The position numbers were made by a program, and so were the translations under genes. A DNA stretch of 64,000 bases, taken from assembly GCF_015277775.1 (NCBI RefSeq), contig NZ_CP063849.1, forward strand, positions 7,145,501 through 7,209,500, given 5' to 3'. Numbering within the stretch: position 1 is the first letter of the stretch; each line of letters begins with the position of its first letter. The notes under the pieces are model-generated. The model worked only from the letters and a program-made list of their open reading frames with translations, made no database searches and was not told the DNA's origin. Source of the stretch: Paludibaculum fermentans (GTDB lineage Bacteria > Acidobacteriota > Terriglobia > Bryobacterales > Bryobacteraceae). Shown here one piece after another: positions 9,149 to 18,120 of the stretch.

Positions 9149-10059
9149 TTCTCCTCCTCCTCGCGCCGCTCCAGGCCCAGATCCGAGGCGGCGCGATGGT
9201 GGCTCATCCCAGGCCCGCTATCCTCACCTGGGGTTCAAAACTCCAGTTGTGGCCGCTGGACGGCGGCAAGCCCAAGACCATCCAGGATCAATCTGACTAC
9301 GGGCCCGGCGGCTGTGTCGTTGACGTCGACGGAGATGGCCAGGACGACCTGCTGGTCCAGCAGCGCCCCGGATCCTCGCCCTTGGTTCTCCTCAAGGCAC
9401 CATCGTGGCGGCCCCGGATTGTCGAAAAGGAGACCGACTTTCACGACTGTCTGGAGTTCACCCTGGCCGGCCGGCGGGGCGTGCTGATCCCCCACTTCAA
9501 TTCACAGCTGCGCTTCTATCTTCTCCCTGGCTTTGAGTACAAGGAGATCTACTCCATCTACACCGCCTCGCAGCAGGGCGGCATGATTTTGCATGACGTC
9601 GATCACGACGGCTTGCCCGATCTCTTCCTGGGGAACTATTGGGTCAAGAATCCGGGCCAGCTCGACGTCGACTGGCGGCTGTACGCGGTGAATATTTTCC
9701 ACGACACGCCCACGGCCGCTCTCGCGGCGTTCGGGATGTGGAAGGACGACTGGCTCTTCTGGGGCGAAACGACCGCCAAAAACGCGCGAATCGTCGCCTA
9801 TGAGCCCCCGGTAGACCGCAAACAGCTCTGGATCGAACACCGGCTCGAACCCCTGGACGAGCCGCGAGCCATTCTGGTCCATCCCCAGGGTGTCTTCATC
9901 GGGCATGCGGACGGCGTCGTGTTGGAGTCGCTGGAAGGCTCGTCCTGGCGGCGCACCACTATCGCCAAAGGGATGCGCGTGCTAAAGCTCTTCAACGACC
10001 GCGACAACGTCATCGCCCTGACGCCGGAGGGGCCCCGCTGGGTCTTTCCCCTGCGTTAG
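9100..10059 (+). CDS. secreted FG-GAP/VCBS repeat protein
   Basis: 319 residues from the GTG at 9100. The N-terminus reads as a signal peptide (LPLVLLLLAPLQAQ). Two calcium-binding FG-GAP-type loops are clear: VDVDGDGQDDLLV and HDVDHDGLPDLFLGN, so it is probably an integrin-like propeller. The gene begins inside the cytochrome gene and ends sharing stop-codon bases with the convergent cupin gene. Its place as last gene of an overlapping trio with a dehydrogenase and a multihaem cytochrome suggests it belongs to the same periplasmic complex or is co-expressed with it; the actual role is unknown. The start is the weakest part of this call. Confidence 0.65.
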   Translation: MCFLPRTKVHLQGLPLVLLLLAPLQAQIRGGAMVAHPRPAILTWGSKLQLWPLDGGKPKTIQDQSDYGPGGCVVDVDGDGQDDLLVQQRPGSSPLVLLKAPSWRPRIVEKETDFHDCLEFTLAGRRGVLIPHFNSQLRFYLLPGFEYKEIYSIYTASQQGGMILHDVDHDGLPDLFLGNYWVKNPGQLDVDWRLYAVNIFHDTPTAALAAFGMWKDDWLFWGETTAKNARIVAYEPPVDRKQLWIEHRLEPLDEPRAILVHPQGVFIGHADGVVLESLEGSSWRRTTIAKGMRVLKLFNDRDNVIALTPEGPRWVFPLR

Positions 10060-10412
10060 CCCTTGCCGCCCCGCAGGTAGGCGTCGTCGCCGGAGATCCA
10101 ATCCTCGCGGCGCGGAGTGAACAGGTCGATCGCGACGCTGTCCTCCAGCACTTCCACGCCATGCGTCTCGTGCGGAGCGAGCGTCAGAACCTGGCCTGCC
10201 GACACCACGATAGGCCCATCCTTCAATAGGAACCGCAAGCACCCGCTCTGGACCGTCGTTATCTGCTCATTGTGATGCGAATGAACAGGAACGGCGGCGC
10301 CTGCCTTCATGTCCAGCCGGGACACCGTCATCAGCGGCGTATGGATCACCTGGCGCGTCAGCAGCGGAGTCATTGCCTCGCGCGGGATGCTGTTCCAATC
10401 GAATAGGCTCAC
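10056..10412 (-). CDS. small cupin-domain protein
   Basis: 118 residues, one cupin barrel. The first motif reads HSHHNEQITTVQSG, with the usual two His and a Glu metal ligand, and the second reads LAPHETHGVEVLE, supplying a further His. Single-domain cupins bind a metal and serve as dioxygenases, isomerases or sugar-binding sensors; nothing here decides between these. The gene converges on the FG-GAP gene, sharing a TTAG in which both stop codons lie, and is transcribed away from the rmlA operon. Confidence 0.8.
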   Translation of the reverse strand: MSLFDWNSIPREAMTPLLTRQVIHTPLMTVSRLDMKAGAAVPVHSHHNEQITTVQSGCLRFLLKDGPIVVSAGQVLTLAPHETHGVEVLEDSVAIDLFTPRREDWISGDDAYLRGGKG

Positions 10413-10470
10413 GGCAGGCTAGTGTATCATGGTAGCGATTATAGGCATTTAGCCCAACGGGGAGCATGAC

Positions 10471-11199
10471 ATGAAAGGCGTTATCCTGGCGGGAGGCAAG
10501 GGCACCCGTCTCTTCCCGCTGACCAAGATCACCAACAAACACCTGCTGCCCATCTACGACTCGCCAATGATCTACTATCCGATCCAGACATTGGTGAATG
10601 CAGGTATTCGCGACATCCTCATCGTGACAGGTGGGAATTACGCGGGCGATTTTCTTCAATTGCTGGGCAATGGCCGCCAATTTGGCCTCAATAGCCTGAA
10701 CTACACCTATCAGGAGGGCGAGAGCGGCATTGCCGACGCGCTTGCCCTGGCGGAACGCTTCGCCGACGGCGAGCAGATCTGCGTCATCCTGGGCGACAAC
10801 ATCATCGAGATGGGTATCGAAGAGGCGGTGGCCGCGTTCCGGAAGCAGGAGTCCGGCGCGAAGATCCTCCTCAAAGAGGTTCATGATCCTGAGCGCTTCG
10901 GCGTTGCGGAAGTACGCGGTGGTCACGTCGTCAACATTCAAGAGAAGCCCAAGCAGCCCAGGTCAAACTATGCGGTTACGGGCATCTACATGTACGATGC
11001 CTCGGTCTTCAGCAAGATCAAAACCCTCGAGCCCTCAGCTCGCGGGGAACTCGAGATTACCGACGTCAACAATGCCTACATCCGCGAAGGCACATTGACC
11101 TTCTCCTACCTCGAGGGCTGGTGGACCGACGCCGGTACCTTCGACTCCCTGTTGCGCGCCGCCAATCTTGTATCGCAGAGCAAGCACAAAAGCGCATGA
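10471..11199 (+). CDS. rmlA: glucose-1-phosphate thymidylyltransferase (short RmlA type)
   Basis: 242 residues. It makes dTDP-glucose from dTTP and glucose-1-phosphate, the entry to dTDP-sugars. The nucleotidyltransferase signature GGKGTRLFPLTKITNKHLLP is at residues 8-27, followed by the catalytic-type LGDNI and EKPKQP blocks. At 242 residues it is the short form; classical RmlA proteins are ~290 and carry an extra allosteric C-terminal part. A GGGGAG ribosome-binding site precedes the ATG. Its TGA overlaps the ATG of rmlC (ATGA), so the three rml genes form one operon. Confidence 0.9.
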   Translation: MKGVILAGGKGTRLFPLTKITNKHLLPIYDSPMIYYPIQTLVNAGIRDILIVTGGNYAGDFLQLLGNGRQFGLNSLNYTYQEGESGIADALALAERFADGEQICVILGDNIIEMGIEEAVAAFRKQESGAKILLKEVHDPERFGVAEVRGGHVVNIQEKPKQPRSNYAVTGIYMYDASVFSKIKTLEPSARGELEITDVNNAYIREGTLTFSYLEGWWTDAGTFDSLLRAANLVSQSKHKSA

Positions 11200-11744
11200 G
11201 TTCTACCACCATCCCGACCATCCAGATTCCCAAATGCGAGCCCGGCATCGGCAAGCTGATCTTCCAGCCCGACTCCACAGACCTGATCGAGGGGGTTCGC
11301 ATCGAGCCGCATCCCATCTGGGCCGACGATCGCGGCTACTTCCTGGAAATCGCCCGGCTCACCCAGGGGCTGGGCGCGGATTTTCCGCCCGCCACTACCC
11401 AGGTCAGCGCAGCCCTCACCTATCACGGCGCCATCAAGGCCTTCCACTTTCACCTGCATCAGACCGACCTGTGGTGTGTCACCCAGGGCATGTTCCAGGT
11501 TGCGTTGGTGGACCTGCGTCCTGACTCACCCACCTTCGGACTCAAGAACACCCTCTATGTCGGACAACTCCGCCCGTGGCGGATTCTGATTCCCCCGGGT
11601 GTCGGCCACGGCTACAAAGTCATTGGCATCACGCCCGCCATGCTCGTCTACCTGACCGACCGGCTCTATAATCCCAAGGACGAAGGCCGCATCGCCTACA
11701 ACGAGCCCGGCATCGCCTACGACTGGGAGCTGCAGCACAAATGA
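11196..11744 (+). CDS. rmlC: dTDP-4-dehydrorhamnose 3,5-epimerase family protein
   Basis: 182 residues from the ATG at 11196, which overlaps the rmlA stop. The cupin-like RmlC fold is indicated by VDLRPDSPTFG, IPPGVGHGYK and an N-terminal WADDRGYFLE block. The usual RGLHYQ active-site stretch is replaced by KAFHFHLHQTD, which still contains His residues, so it may epimerise a different dTDP- or other NDP-sugar. It sits between rmlA and rmlB with ATGA overlaps on both sides. No reductase (rmlD) is present in the window. Confidence 0.8.
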   Translation: MSSTTIPTIQIPKCEPGIGKLIFQPDSTDLIEGVRIEPHPIWADDRGYFLEIARLTQGLGADFPPATTQVSAALTYHGAIKAFHFHLHQTDLWCVTQGMFQVALVDLRPDSPTFGLKNTLYVGQLRPWRILIPPGVGHGYKVIGITPAMLVYLTDRLYNPKDEGRIAYNEPGIAYDWELQHK

Positions 11745-12751
11745 GACTTCTGGTTACCGGTGGAGCCGGCTTCATCGGCTCCGCCTTCGTTCGCCTGGCT
11801 CTGCGCGAGAACTGGGCCACACGGCTGGTCAATCTCGACAAGCTGACCTACGCCGGCAACCTGGAGAATCTGGCGGAGATCGAAGCCGATCCCCGCTATC
11901 GTTTCGTACAAGGCGATGTGTGCGACACGCCCCTGGTCACAGCCCTGCTGTCCGAGGAACAACCCGACGCCATTGTGCATTTTGCGGCGGAGTCGCACGT
12001 CGATCGCTCGATCCTCGGCCCAGCCGCCTTCGTCGAAACCAACATCAAAGGCACCTTTTCCATGCTGGAGGCCGCTAGGGCCGCCAAGACTCCGCGCTTC
12101 CTCCATGTCTCTACGGATGAAGTCTACGGTTCCATCGACGAGCCGCACGACGCCGATGAAGCCTACCCACTGCACGCTTCCAGTCCCTACTCGGCCTCCA
12201 AAGCCGGCAGCGACCTCCTGGCCCTGTCCTACTGGACCACCTTCCATCTCCCGGTGATGGTCACTCGCGCCTCGAACAACTACGGGCCGTTCCAGTTCCC
12301 CGAGAAGTTGATCCCGTTGATGATCTCCAACGCCCTGGAGGGGAAATCGCTCCCCATCTATGGCGACGGCATGCAGGTGCGCGATTGGCTCTATGTCGAC
12401 GATCACTGCCGGGCCATTTTCGCCGTGGTTTCGAAAGGCGAGCCCGGCGAGATTTACAATGTCGGCGGATCCCGCGCCCTACCCAACCGCGCCGTCGTCG
12501 AGATGATCCTCGACGCCGTTGGCCAGCCGCATAGCCTGATGAAAACCGTCGCCGATCGCCCTGGTCACGACCGCCGCTATGCCATCACCACCGGGAAGCT
12601 GGAGACGGCCACCGGGTGGAAAGCCCTGGTCGATTTTGAAGTTGGCCTGGCTCGCACAATCCAGTGGTACAAGGACAACCCCGAGTGGATCCGGCGCGTC
12701 CGTTCCGGAGAGTATCAAGGCTACTACGACCGCAACTACCTAGGCCGCTAG
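11741..12751 (+). CDS. rmlB: dTDP-glucose 4,6-dehydratase
   Basis: 336 residues, normal family length. It converts dTDP-glucose to dTDP-4-keto-6-deoxyglucose using bound NAD. Visible: Rossmann motif GGAGFIG (7-13), HFAAESHVDRS (80-90), the catalytic triad block STDEVYG (Thr125, Asp126, Glu127) and YSASK (Tyr150, Lys154). The C-terminal RPGHDRRYAI block is also typical. It is the last gene of the rmlACB operon. The product feeds cell-surface deoxysugar synthesis. Confidence 0.95.
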   Translation: MRLLVTGGAGFIGSAFVRLALRENWATRLVNLDKLTYAGNLENLAEIEADPRYRFVQGDVCDTPLVTALLSEEQPDAIVHFAAESHVDRSILGPAAFVETNIKGTFSMLEAARAAKTPRFLHVSTDEVYGSIDEPHDADEAYPLHASSPYSASKAGSDLLALSYWTTFHLPVMVTRASNNYGPFQFPEKLIPLMISNALEGKSLPIYGDGMQVRDWLYVDDHCRAIFAVVSKGEPGEIYNVGGSRALPNRAVVEMILDAVGQPHSLMKTVADRPGHDRRYAITTGKLETATGWKALVDFEVGLARTIQWYKDNPEWIRRVRSGEYQGYYDRNYLGR

Positions 12752-12762
12752 GCCGCGTCCCG

Positions 12763-12791
12763 TTGACAGCGTTCCGCCCGGCCGCTAGACT
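12763..12791 (+). promoter_or_regulatory. sigma-70-type promoter upstream of the PAAR gene
   Basis: TTGACA (12763-12768), a spacer of 17 bases and TAGACT (12786-12791) form a near-consensus housekeeping promoter. The expected start lies about 20 bases before the ATG at 12818. Confidence 0.65.
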
Positions 12792-12817
12792 CCCTCATAA
12801 GGACGACACCATTCGCT

Positions 12818-13249
12818 ATGCCTGGGAAGCCTGCTGCACGCATTGGGGACATGCACATTTGCAACGCCATGAATCCTGGAATGCCGCCGACCCGGCACGT
12901 TGGTGGCCCCATCATCGAGGGCGTTGAGACGGTGGTCACGGGCAATCAGAAACAGTCCACTGTGACCCACAAATGCATCTGCCAGGGGCCCACGGACGTC
13001 ATCGCGGAGGGTGCCACGACGGTCCTCGTCAACAATCTACCGGCCGCGCGCCTGGGTGACCACACCATCCACGGCGGCATTATTGTCGAGGGCTACGAAT
13101 CGGTGCTAATCGGAAACGAAGGCGCGCCGGGTGCCGCCAAGCTCGATACGGCTGCTCTTTCAGAACTGCAGGATCCCGGCAAGCTCATCAGCAACTTGCA
13201 GGGGGAGGCCCAGCGTATTGTCGGCCTGCCTCCCCCTACGATTGCCTAG
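12818..13249 (+). CDS. PAAR-domain protein, orphan
   Basis: 143 residues. PAAR proteins form the sharp metal-binding tip of type VI secretion and related contractile spikes and often carry effectors. Seen: an N-terminal PAARIGDMHICN motif, HVGGPIIEG, a central KCICQGPTDVIAEGATTVLVNNLPAARLGDHTIHGG and repeated His/Cys suited to binding zinc. The C-terminus is only a short tail, so no effector domain is fused. No VgrG, Hcp, sheath or baseplate gene lies in the window. It has its own strong promoter, which suggests independent expression. It ends three bases from the convergent synthetase gene. Confidence 0.85.
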   Translation: MPGKPAARIGDMHICNAMNPGMPPTRHVGGPIIEGVETVVTGNQKQSTVTHKCICQGPTDVIAEGATTVLVNNLPAARLGDHTIHGGIIVEGYESVLIGNEGAPGAAKLDTAALSELQDPGKLISNLQGEAQRIVGLPPPTIA

Positions 13250-13252
13250 ATC

Positions 13253-15991
13253 CTAGAGCTCCAACCGGGCGCCCACCACCGGCTCGCCCGTATCCCGCTT
13301 CAGCTTGAAGCCGGCCCGCTCGCTGATCTTCTGCATCGCCGAATTCTCGGCCAGGATGTCGGCCGTGATCACCTTCACCCCTTCCGCCTTGCCAATCGCA
13401 ATCAGCCGGCTCAGTAGTTCACTGCCCAGCCCCAGCTTTTGGAAGTCGTCCGAGATGACGATGGAGAATTCCGCTTCGGGGACATCGATCAGGCCCTGCA
13501 GCCGGCCTACGCCAATGATGCGTGCTTCGCCAGTCTTCGGATCGGTCCGTTCCACGGCCAGCGCCATCTGCCGCGCATAGTCGATGTAGCAGATTCGCGT
13601 CAGCCGGTCGTGTGCCGTGCGCTGGCTCAGGTTGAGCAGCTGCAGATAGCGTTGGTAAACCGTGCGTTCAGAGAGCGACTCGTGGAACTTCACCATCTCC
13701 GGCTCGTCTTCGGGCCGGATCGGCCGGATCGCCACGGTCTCTCCGTTCGGCATGGTCCATTGCCCCGCATATTGAACGGGATACGGCCGGATTGCCGGTT
13801 TCGGCAGGTCTTCTTCCTTCGTATCCGGATCATGCAGCACGACGCGGGCATCCAGGGCCAGCAGCCGTTCCGGCGACGCCATCAGGGGATTGATGTCCAG
13901 TTCCTTGATCCAGGGCTGCTCCACCACCAGCCGGCTGAAGGCCACCAGCAGTTGCTCCAGGCCCGGCAGGTCCACCGGAGCCCGGCCGCGCACGCCCTTC
14001 AAGGCCGTGTAGATCTTCGTCCGTTCCATCATGCGCCGAGCCAGGGTGGAATTCAGCGGAGGCAGAGCCAGCGCCCGGTCTTTGAACACTTCCACCAACT
14101 GGCCGCCCATGCCGAACAACAGCACCGGACCAAACTGCGGATCGATCGACGAGCCCAGGATCACTTCATAGCCATCCAGCTTTGCGAAGGGCTGGACGTT
14201 CACGCCGTTAAAGTGTTCGAGCCCAACCTTTGCCGCGACGGAGTCACGGATCGACCGGAAGGCTCCGCGCACCGCATCGGCGGTCTTCAGGTTCAATTGC
14301 ACGCCGCCCACATCGGTCTTATGGGTGATGGTCAATGAATGCAGCTTCAGCACCACGGGGTAACCCATGGACTCGGCCGCGTCCACCGCCTGGTCTTCCG
14401 TCGAAGCAATCCGCGAAGGCAGCGTCGGAATACCGTAGGCCGCCAAAATGTCCTTCGACTCAAACTCAGTCAGGATCGTCCGGCCTTCGCCCCGCACCCG
14501 CTGGATAATGGCATTCGCCGCCGCGGAATCTACTGAGCCGCCGTCTTTGGCATAGCTTGGCGTCTCATACAGAGCCTTCAGGTTGCTGGCGTAGCGCCAC
14601 ATGTAGTTGAACATGCGCGCCGCGGTGTCCGGATAAGGGAAGGTGGGGATGCCCGCCTGATTCAGGATCTGCTCGCCGGCGGCCACGTCCACACCGCCCA
14701 TCCAGCTGGCAATCACAGGCTTGTCGCCCAGCTTCGCATACGGCTTCAACAGTTGGGCTGTCTGTGTGGAGTCCGTCATCGCCTGAGGCGTCAGAACCAC
14801 CAGCAGGCCATCGCTGTTCGGGTCCTTGGCCGCGACTTCCAGCGACTTCGCATACCTCTCCGGGCCCGCATCGCCAATCACATCGATGGGGTTGCTATGG
14901 CTCCACGATGCCGGCAGAAACTCGTTCAGCTCGCTGATCGTCTGCTGGGAGATCTCCGCCAGTTCGCCGCCGCCCAGCAGCAGCGAATCCGCCGCCAGTA
15001 CGCCCGGGCCGCCGGCGTTCGTCAGGATGGTCAACCTCGGACCCTTGGGGCGCGGCTGTTTCGCCAGAACTTCGGCCATATAGAACAGGTCCGAAATGTT
15101 CTTCACGCGCAGGACGCCGCTGCGCTGGAAAGCAACATCCAGCACATCGTCCGATCCCGTCATCGAGCCCGTGTGCGACGCCGCTGCTTTCGATCCGGCT
15201 GCCGTCCGTCCGGCCTTGATCACGATAATCGGCTTCGTATAGGCTACTTCGCGCGCCGCTGACAGGAACGATCGAGCATCGCCCACGCTCTCCATGTAAA
15301 TCAGAATCGAGCGTGTCTTCGGATCGTTGCCCAGGTAGTAGATCAGGTCGCCCCAACCCACATCGGACATCGAGCCCAGCGACATGAACGCGCTGAAGCC
15401 CACCTGCTCCTTCAAAGACCAATCGAGCACCGCCGTGCAAAGCGCGCCGCTCTGGCTCAGGAAGCCCACACTGCCAGTCCGCGCCATGCCCGCCGCGAAA
15501 GTGGCGTTCACGCCGGACGGTGGCACCATGATGCCCAGGCAGTTTGGTCCAATAATGCGGATGCCGGCCGCTCGCGCGTTCACCAGCAACTGCCGTTCCA
15601 ATTCCTTGCCTTCGGGGCCGGCTTCCTTGAAGCCCGCCGAGATGACCACCGCCGACTTCACGCCAATCTCACCGCATTCGGCCACCAGGCCGGGGATCAA
15701 CTTCGATTGCGTGACGATCACAGCCAGATCCACTTCGGCTGGGATCTCCTTGACCGACTTGTAAGCCTTGATGCCCAACACGCTGTCCCGCTTAGGGTTA
15801 ACGGGGAAAACGGCGCCCCCGAACGGAGTGCTGATCAGATTCCAAAGCGTCGTCCGCCCGACGCTGCCCGGGTTCTCCGTGGCGCCGATGACAGCGATAT
15901 TCTTAGGTCTGAAGAATGGGTCCAGCGGGTGCTCCGCGTGACCAAGGAAATCGTGAGCGGACTTGAGGGCCTTGCCTGACGAGGGTTTCAT
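13253..15991 (-). CDS. fused acyl-CoA synthetase (ADP-forming) / GNAT acetyltransferase
   Basis: 912 residues with the Pat/PatZ-like architecture. Order: CoA-binding Rossmann domain ([20 protein letters not shown], residues ~26-45), succinyl-CoA-ligase-like domains, ATP-grasp domain (~490-710) and a C-terminal GNAT domain (~745-912; [19 protein letters not shown]). Proteins of this kind either make acetyl-CoA with ADP or act as protein lysine acetyltransferases that control acetyl-CoA synthetase. Here the phosphohistidine site [13 protein letters not shown] is intact (His273), while in several known acetyltransferase homologues the synthetase half is thought to be inactive, so both activities may be present. 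It is a monocistronic minus-strand gene. Confidence 0.88.
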   Translation of the reverse strand: MKPSSGKALKSAHDFLGHAEHPLDPFFRPKNIAVIGATENPGSVGRTTLWNLISTPFGGAVFPVNPKRDSVLGIKAYKSVKEIPAEVDLAVIVTQSKLIPGLVAECGEIGVKSAVVISAGFKEAGPEGKELERQLLVNARAAGIRIIGPNCLGIMVPPSGVNATFAAGMARTGSVGFLSQSGALCTAVLDWSLKEQVGFSAFMSLGSMSDVGWGDLIYYLGNDPKTRSILIYMESVGDARSFLSAAREVAYTKPIIVIKAGRTAAGSKAAASHTGSMTGSDDVLDVAFQRSGVLRVKNISDLFYMAEVLAKQPRPKGPRLTILTNAGGPGVLAADSLLLGGGELAEISQQTISELNEFLPASWSHSNPIDVIGDAGPERYAKSLEVAAKDPNSDGLLVVLTPQAMTDSTQTAQLLKPYAKLGDKPVIASWMGGVDVAAGEQILNQAGIPTFPYPDTAARMFNYMWRYASNLKALYETPSYAKDGGSVDSAAANAIIQRVRGEGRTILTEFESKDILAAYGIPTLPSRIASTEDQAVDAAESMGYPVVLKLHSLTITHKTDVGGVQLNLKTADAVRGAFRSIRDSVAAKVGLEHFNGVNVQPFAKLDGYEVILGSSIDPQFGPVLLFGMGGQLVEVFKDRALALPPLNSTLARRMMERTKIYTALKGVRGRAPVDLPGLEQLLVAFSRLVVEQPWIKELDINPLMASPERLLALDARVVLHDPDTKEEDLPKPAIRPYPVQYAGQWTMPNGETVAIRPIRPEDEPEMVKFHESLSERTVYQRYLQLLNLSQRTAHDRLTRICYIDYARQMALAVERTDPKTGEARIIGVGRLQGLIDVPEAEFSIVISDDFQKLGLGSELLSRLIAIGKAEGVKVITADILAENSAMQKISERAGFKLKRDTGEPVVGARLEL

Positions 15992-16221
15992 TTCAATTAA
16001 TCCGATCCGAAACGGCTTAAATAGGAGCTACACATCCATAATCCCTCCATAAGCCGTACAGGGCAAGACCCTAACTTGCAGCCAGTCTTTGGCCCTCGCA
16101 GGCAAGTGGCTTGGTTTCAATCGTATAGGCCATCGGCCGCCAATGTTCGGCCGCCGCTCGCCATGTTAAATGTTGATGAAAACTTCAGGATTGAGGCGCG
16201 GAACCGGCCTCGGATGCGCCA

Positions 16222-17019
16222 CTACCTCAGTTGCTGCTGGATGTACCGCCAAACTTCCAATTCCGGCGGCCGGTGTGGGTAGCAGTCTCTCCGAGACTCC
16301 CAGTCGTAGAACTCGCGAAGCGCCCGGGCCATCTCCGCGTCGCTGGAAAACTCCCGCCGTCCAGGCTCGTCACCGTAGTCCACACGCGCGAAGTTCTTTC
16401 CCTGGAAGGAGAAAATCGACCCTCCTTCTTTGTGTGCCGTGCTGAGCCGCTTGCCATTCCGGAGTGCCGCGAGCACCGCTGTCTGAAGAGCCGCGATCGC
16501 CTTCGGGTCTTCCTTCACCCGCGCCGCACGCTTTTCCTGGGCCAGGCTCTCCTGGACCTGCTGGTCGTATAACGGCTTCAACTCGTCCGCCCAGCCGTTG
16601 CCGCCGGAGCCGCACTGCAACCGCAAGGTCCAGTATTCAAACGCCCGGTTCAAATCGCGCTGGAAGGCATCCTCCTTCACCCACCGGCGCGGCGCCGCCA
16701 TCTCAACCCACAGTGTGAACTGATTGCGGTACTCCCGCGGGTCCGTCCAGGGCTCGAACATGTAAGGCCGCCGCGGTGTCACGGCCTCGAAGCGCAACCG
16801 CAACACGCGCGTCGCCCCGCCTGTATTCGTCTCTCCGACGTAGGTGAGACGCTCTGTCTGCTCCGGATCTCGTACCAGCAAGGTGCCCGTCAGCTTCTCG
16901 ATCTCGAACTTAACCTCATGCGGAGTCCGGTCATGCCAGAAGAAAGCCTCCCGGTGATCGATCCATTCCCCGGTCTGCGTGTCGTCCGGCTCGACAAACT
17001 TGCTCTTGCGGATATCCAT
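16222..17019 (-). CDS. uncharacterised 265-residue protein
   Basis: 265 residues, no signal peptide and no membrane segment. It is rich in charged and aromatic residues (FFWHDRTPHEVKFEIEKL, RLRFEAVTPRRPYMFEPW), with a helical, charged C-terminal half (~150-200, many Lys/Arg/Glu). I recognise no family. It is the last of three tightly spaced genes (one base after the preceding stop), so it probably works with the two genes upstream. Confidence 0.6.
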   Translation of the reverse strand: MDIRKSKFVEPDDTQTGEWIDHREAFFWHDRTPHEVKFEIEKLTGTLLVRDPEQTERLTYVGETNTGGATRVLRLRFEAVTPRRPYMFEPWTDPREYRNQFTLWVEMAAPRRWVKEDAFQRDLNRAFEYWTLRLQCGSGGNGWADELKPLYDQQVQESLAQEKRAARVKEDPKAIAALQTAVLAALRNGKRLSTAHKEGGSIFSFQGKNFARVDYGDEPGRREFSSDAEMARALREFYDWESRRDCYPHRPPELEVWRYIQQQLR

Positions 17020-17020
17020 G

Positions 17021-17641
17021 TCATTGCCTCTCGTATCGCATGGGGCGGTCGCCGCCCCAGAAGCGCAGAATGAGGTCTTTGCCGTCGATCGCCAACTTTT
17101 CTTCCTTGAACCGGACCGTTGTAATCGATTCGCCGTTGATTTCGAAGTAGTATTCGTTCTGCGCGGGATCGAGACGAAAGGGGCCGGCTTCCAGTCCGTA
17201 CACGGGGACTGAGAACCTCACCTCCCGAACCTGGCCGGACCTTGGAAACAGCGCCGCTCCCTCGTTCGAGGTCTTGCCTTCCTTCACACCGTCTTCCGCC
17301 TTCACCGCGACCCGGATGTGCGGCACCGGTTGCCCGTTCGCCGCCTTCACCCAAACCCGCGAGAATTCCTCTTTGCTCGATTCGCTCTTCAGCATCCGGA
17401 AGGGCGGCAGGTCCGGAGCCTGCGTGTTGAGCACAATTGCCCCTTCCTGCCGCTTCCACGATCCCTTGGCCGCGTAATCCGCCGCGCCGTAGGCCAGCAT
17501 GTACTCAAACCGGCCATCCGGTTTTAGAAGCAGCTCCGACCCCACCTCATGTCCACCGCGCAACACGTAGTGCCCGGCCAGGTCCTGCGCCCGCATCGCA
17601 ACGCCCGAGAGAAGCATCATCAGCACGATTCCCCGTCGCAT
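17021..17641 (-). CDS. uncharacterised secreted protein
   Basis: 206 residues from the ATG at 17641, chosen because it gives a clean signal peptide (MRRGIVLMMLLSGVAMRAQ) and lies four bases after the previous stop. The mature part begins DLAGHYVLRGGHEVGSELLL and has a GRFEYMLAYGAADYAAKGSW stretch, reminiscent of lipocalin-like META/DUF-type beta proteins, followed by a region similar to a carboxypeptidase-regulatory fold. No catalytic motif is seen. It is probably periplasmic, with unknown function. Confidence 0.6.
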   Translation of the reverse strand: MRRGIVLMMLLSGVAMRAQDLAGHYVLRGGHEVGSELLLKPDGRFEYMLAYGAADYAAKGSWKRQEGAIVLNTQAPDLPPFRMLKSESSKEEFSRVWVKAANGQPVPHIRVAVKAEDGVKEGKTSNEGAALFPRSGQVREVRFSVPVYGLEAGPFRLDPAQNEYYFEINGESITTVRFKEEKLAIDGKDLILRFWGGDRPMRYERQ

Positions 17642-17645
17642 CCTG

Positions 17646-18038
17646 TTACAGGCGCTGTTCCAGCAATTGCCGGATCTCTCCGTCGCTGAACATGCCGCCC
17701 GCGCCCAGCGCATACGCGCAGTGCATCTCCAGGACGCCGCCAGTGAAGCTCAGCGACATGGACTCGCGGTCCTTCACATTCTTCAGCTTCACCTCTTTCA
17801 ATCCTTCCCGCACGGCTTGCTTGCCCATGTCATCCTGGCAGATCATGCGCAAGGCCATGTTCAGGCGGTGGCACGAGATGTTGTCCACGAAGTTCAGCGC
17901 CTGGCCGTCATCCGCCATGCTCTCCCAGTCCACCTGATAGGGGATCGGTGCTCCACAGATCTCCTCGATCTCCTTCACCCGCCCTGGCAGGGTCACTTCC
18001 TGCATTTCCTTGATCTTCCGGCGTTCGTTCAGTCCCAT
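17646..18038 (-). CDS. uncharacterised 130-residue protein
   Basis: 130 residues from the ATG at 18038, supported by GGAGG eight bases upstream; an ATG six bases earlier is too close to that site. The protein has an N-terminal MGLNERRKIKEM block and the conserved-looking NFVDNISCHRLNMALRMIC segment with two Cys. It is cytoplasmic by appearance. No family was recognised. It is the first gene of a compact run of three, with four and then one base between genes. Confidence 0.6.
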   Translation of the reverse strand: MGLNERRKIKEMQEVTLPGRVKEIEEICGAPIPYQVDWESMADDGQALNFVDNISCHRLNMALRMICQDDMGKQAVREGLKEVKLKNVKDRESMSLSFTGGVLEMHCAYALGAGGMFSDGEIRQLLEQRL

Positions 18039-18120
18039 GTTCATTGCCTCCGAATCATATCTCCAACGTCTAATCCAGCGCGAAATGGCGGCGAAATCGA
18101 TCACGCCCCGCGCAAAAACC

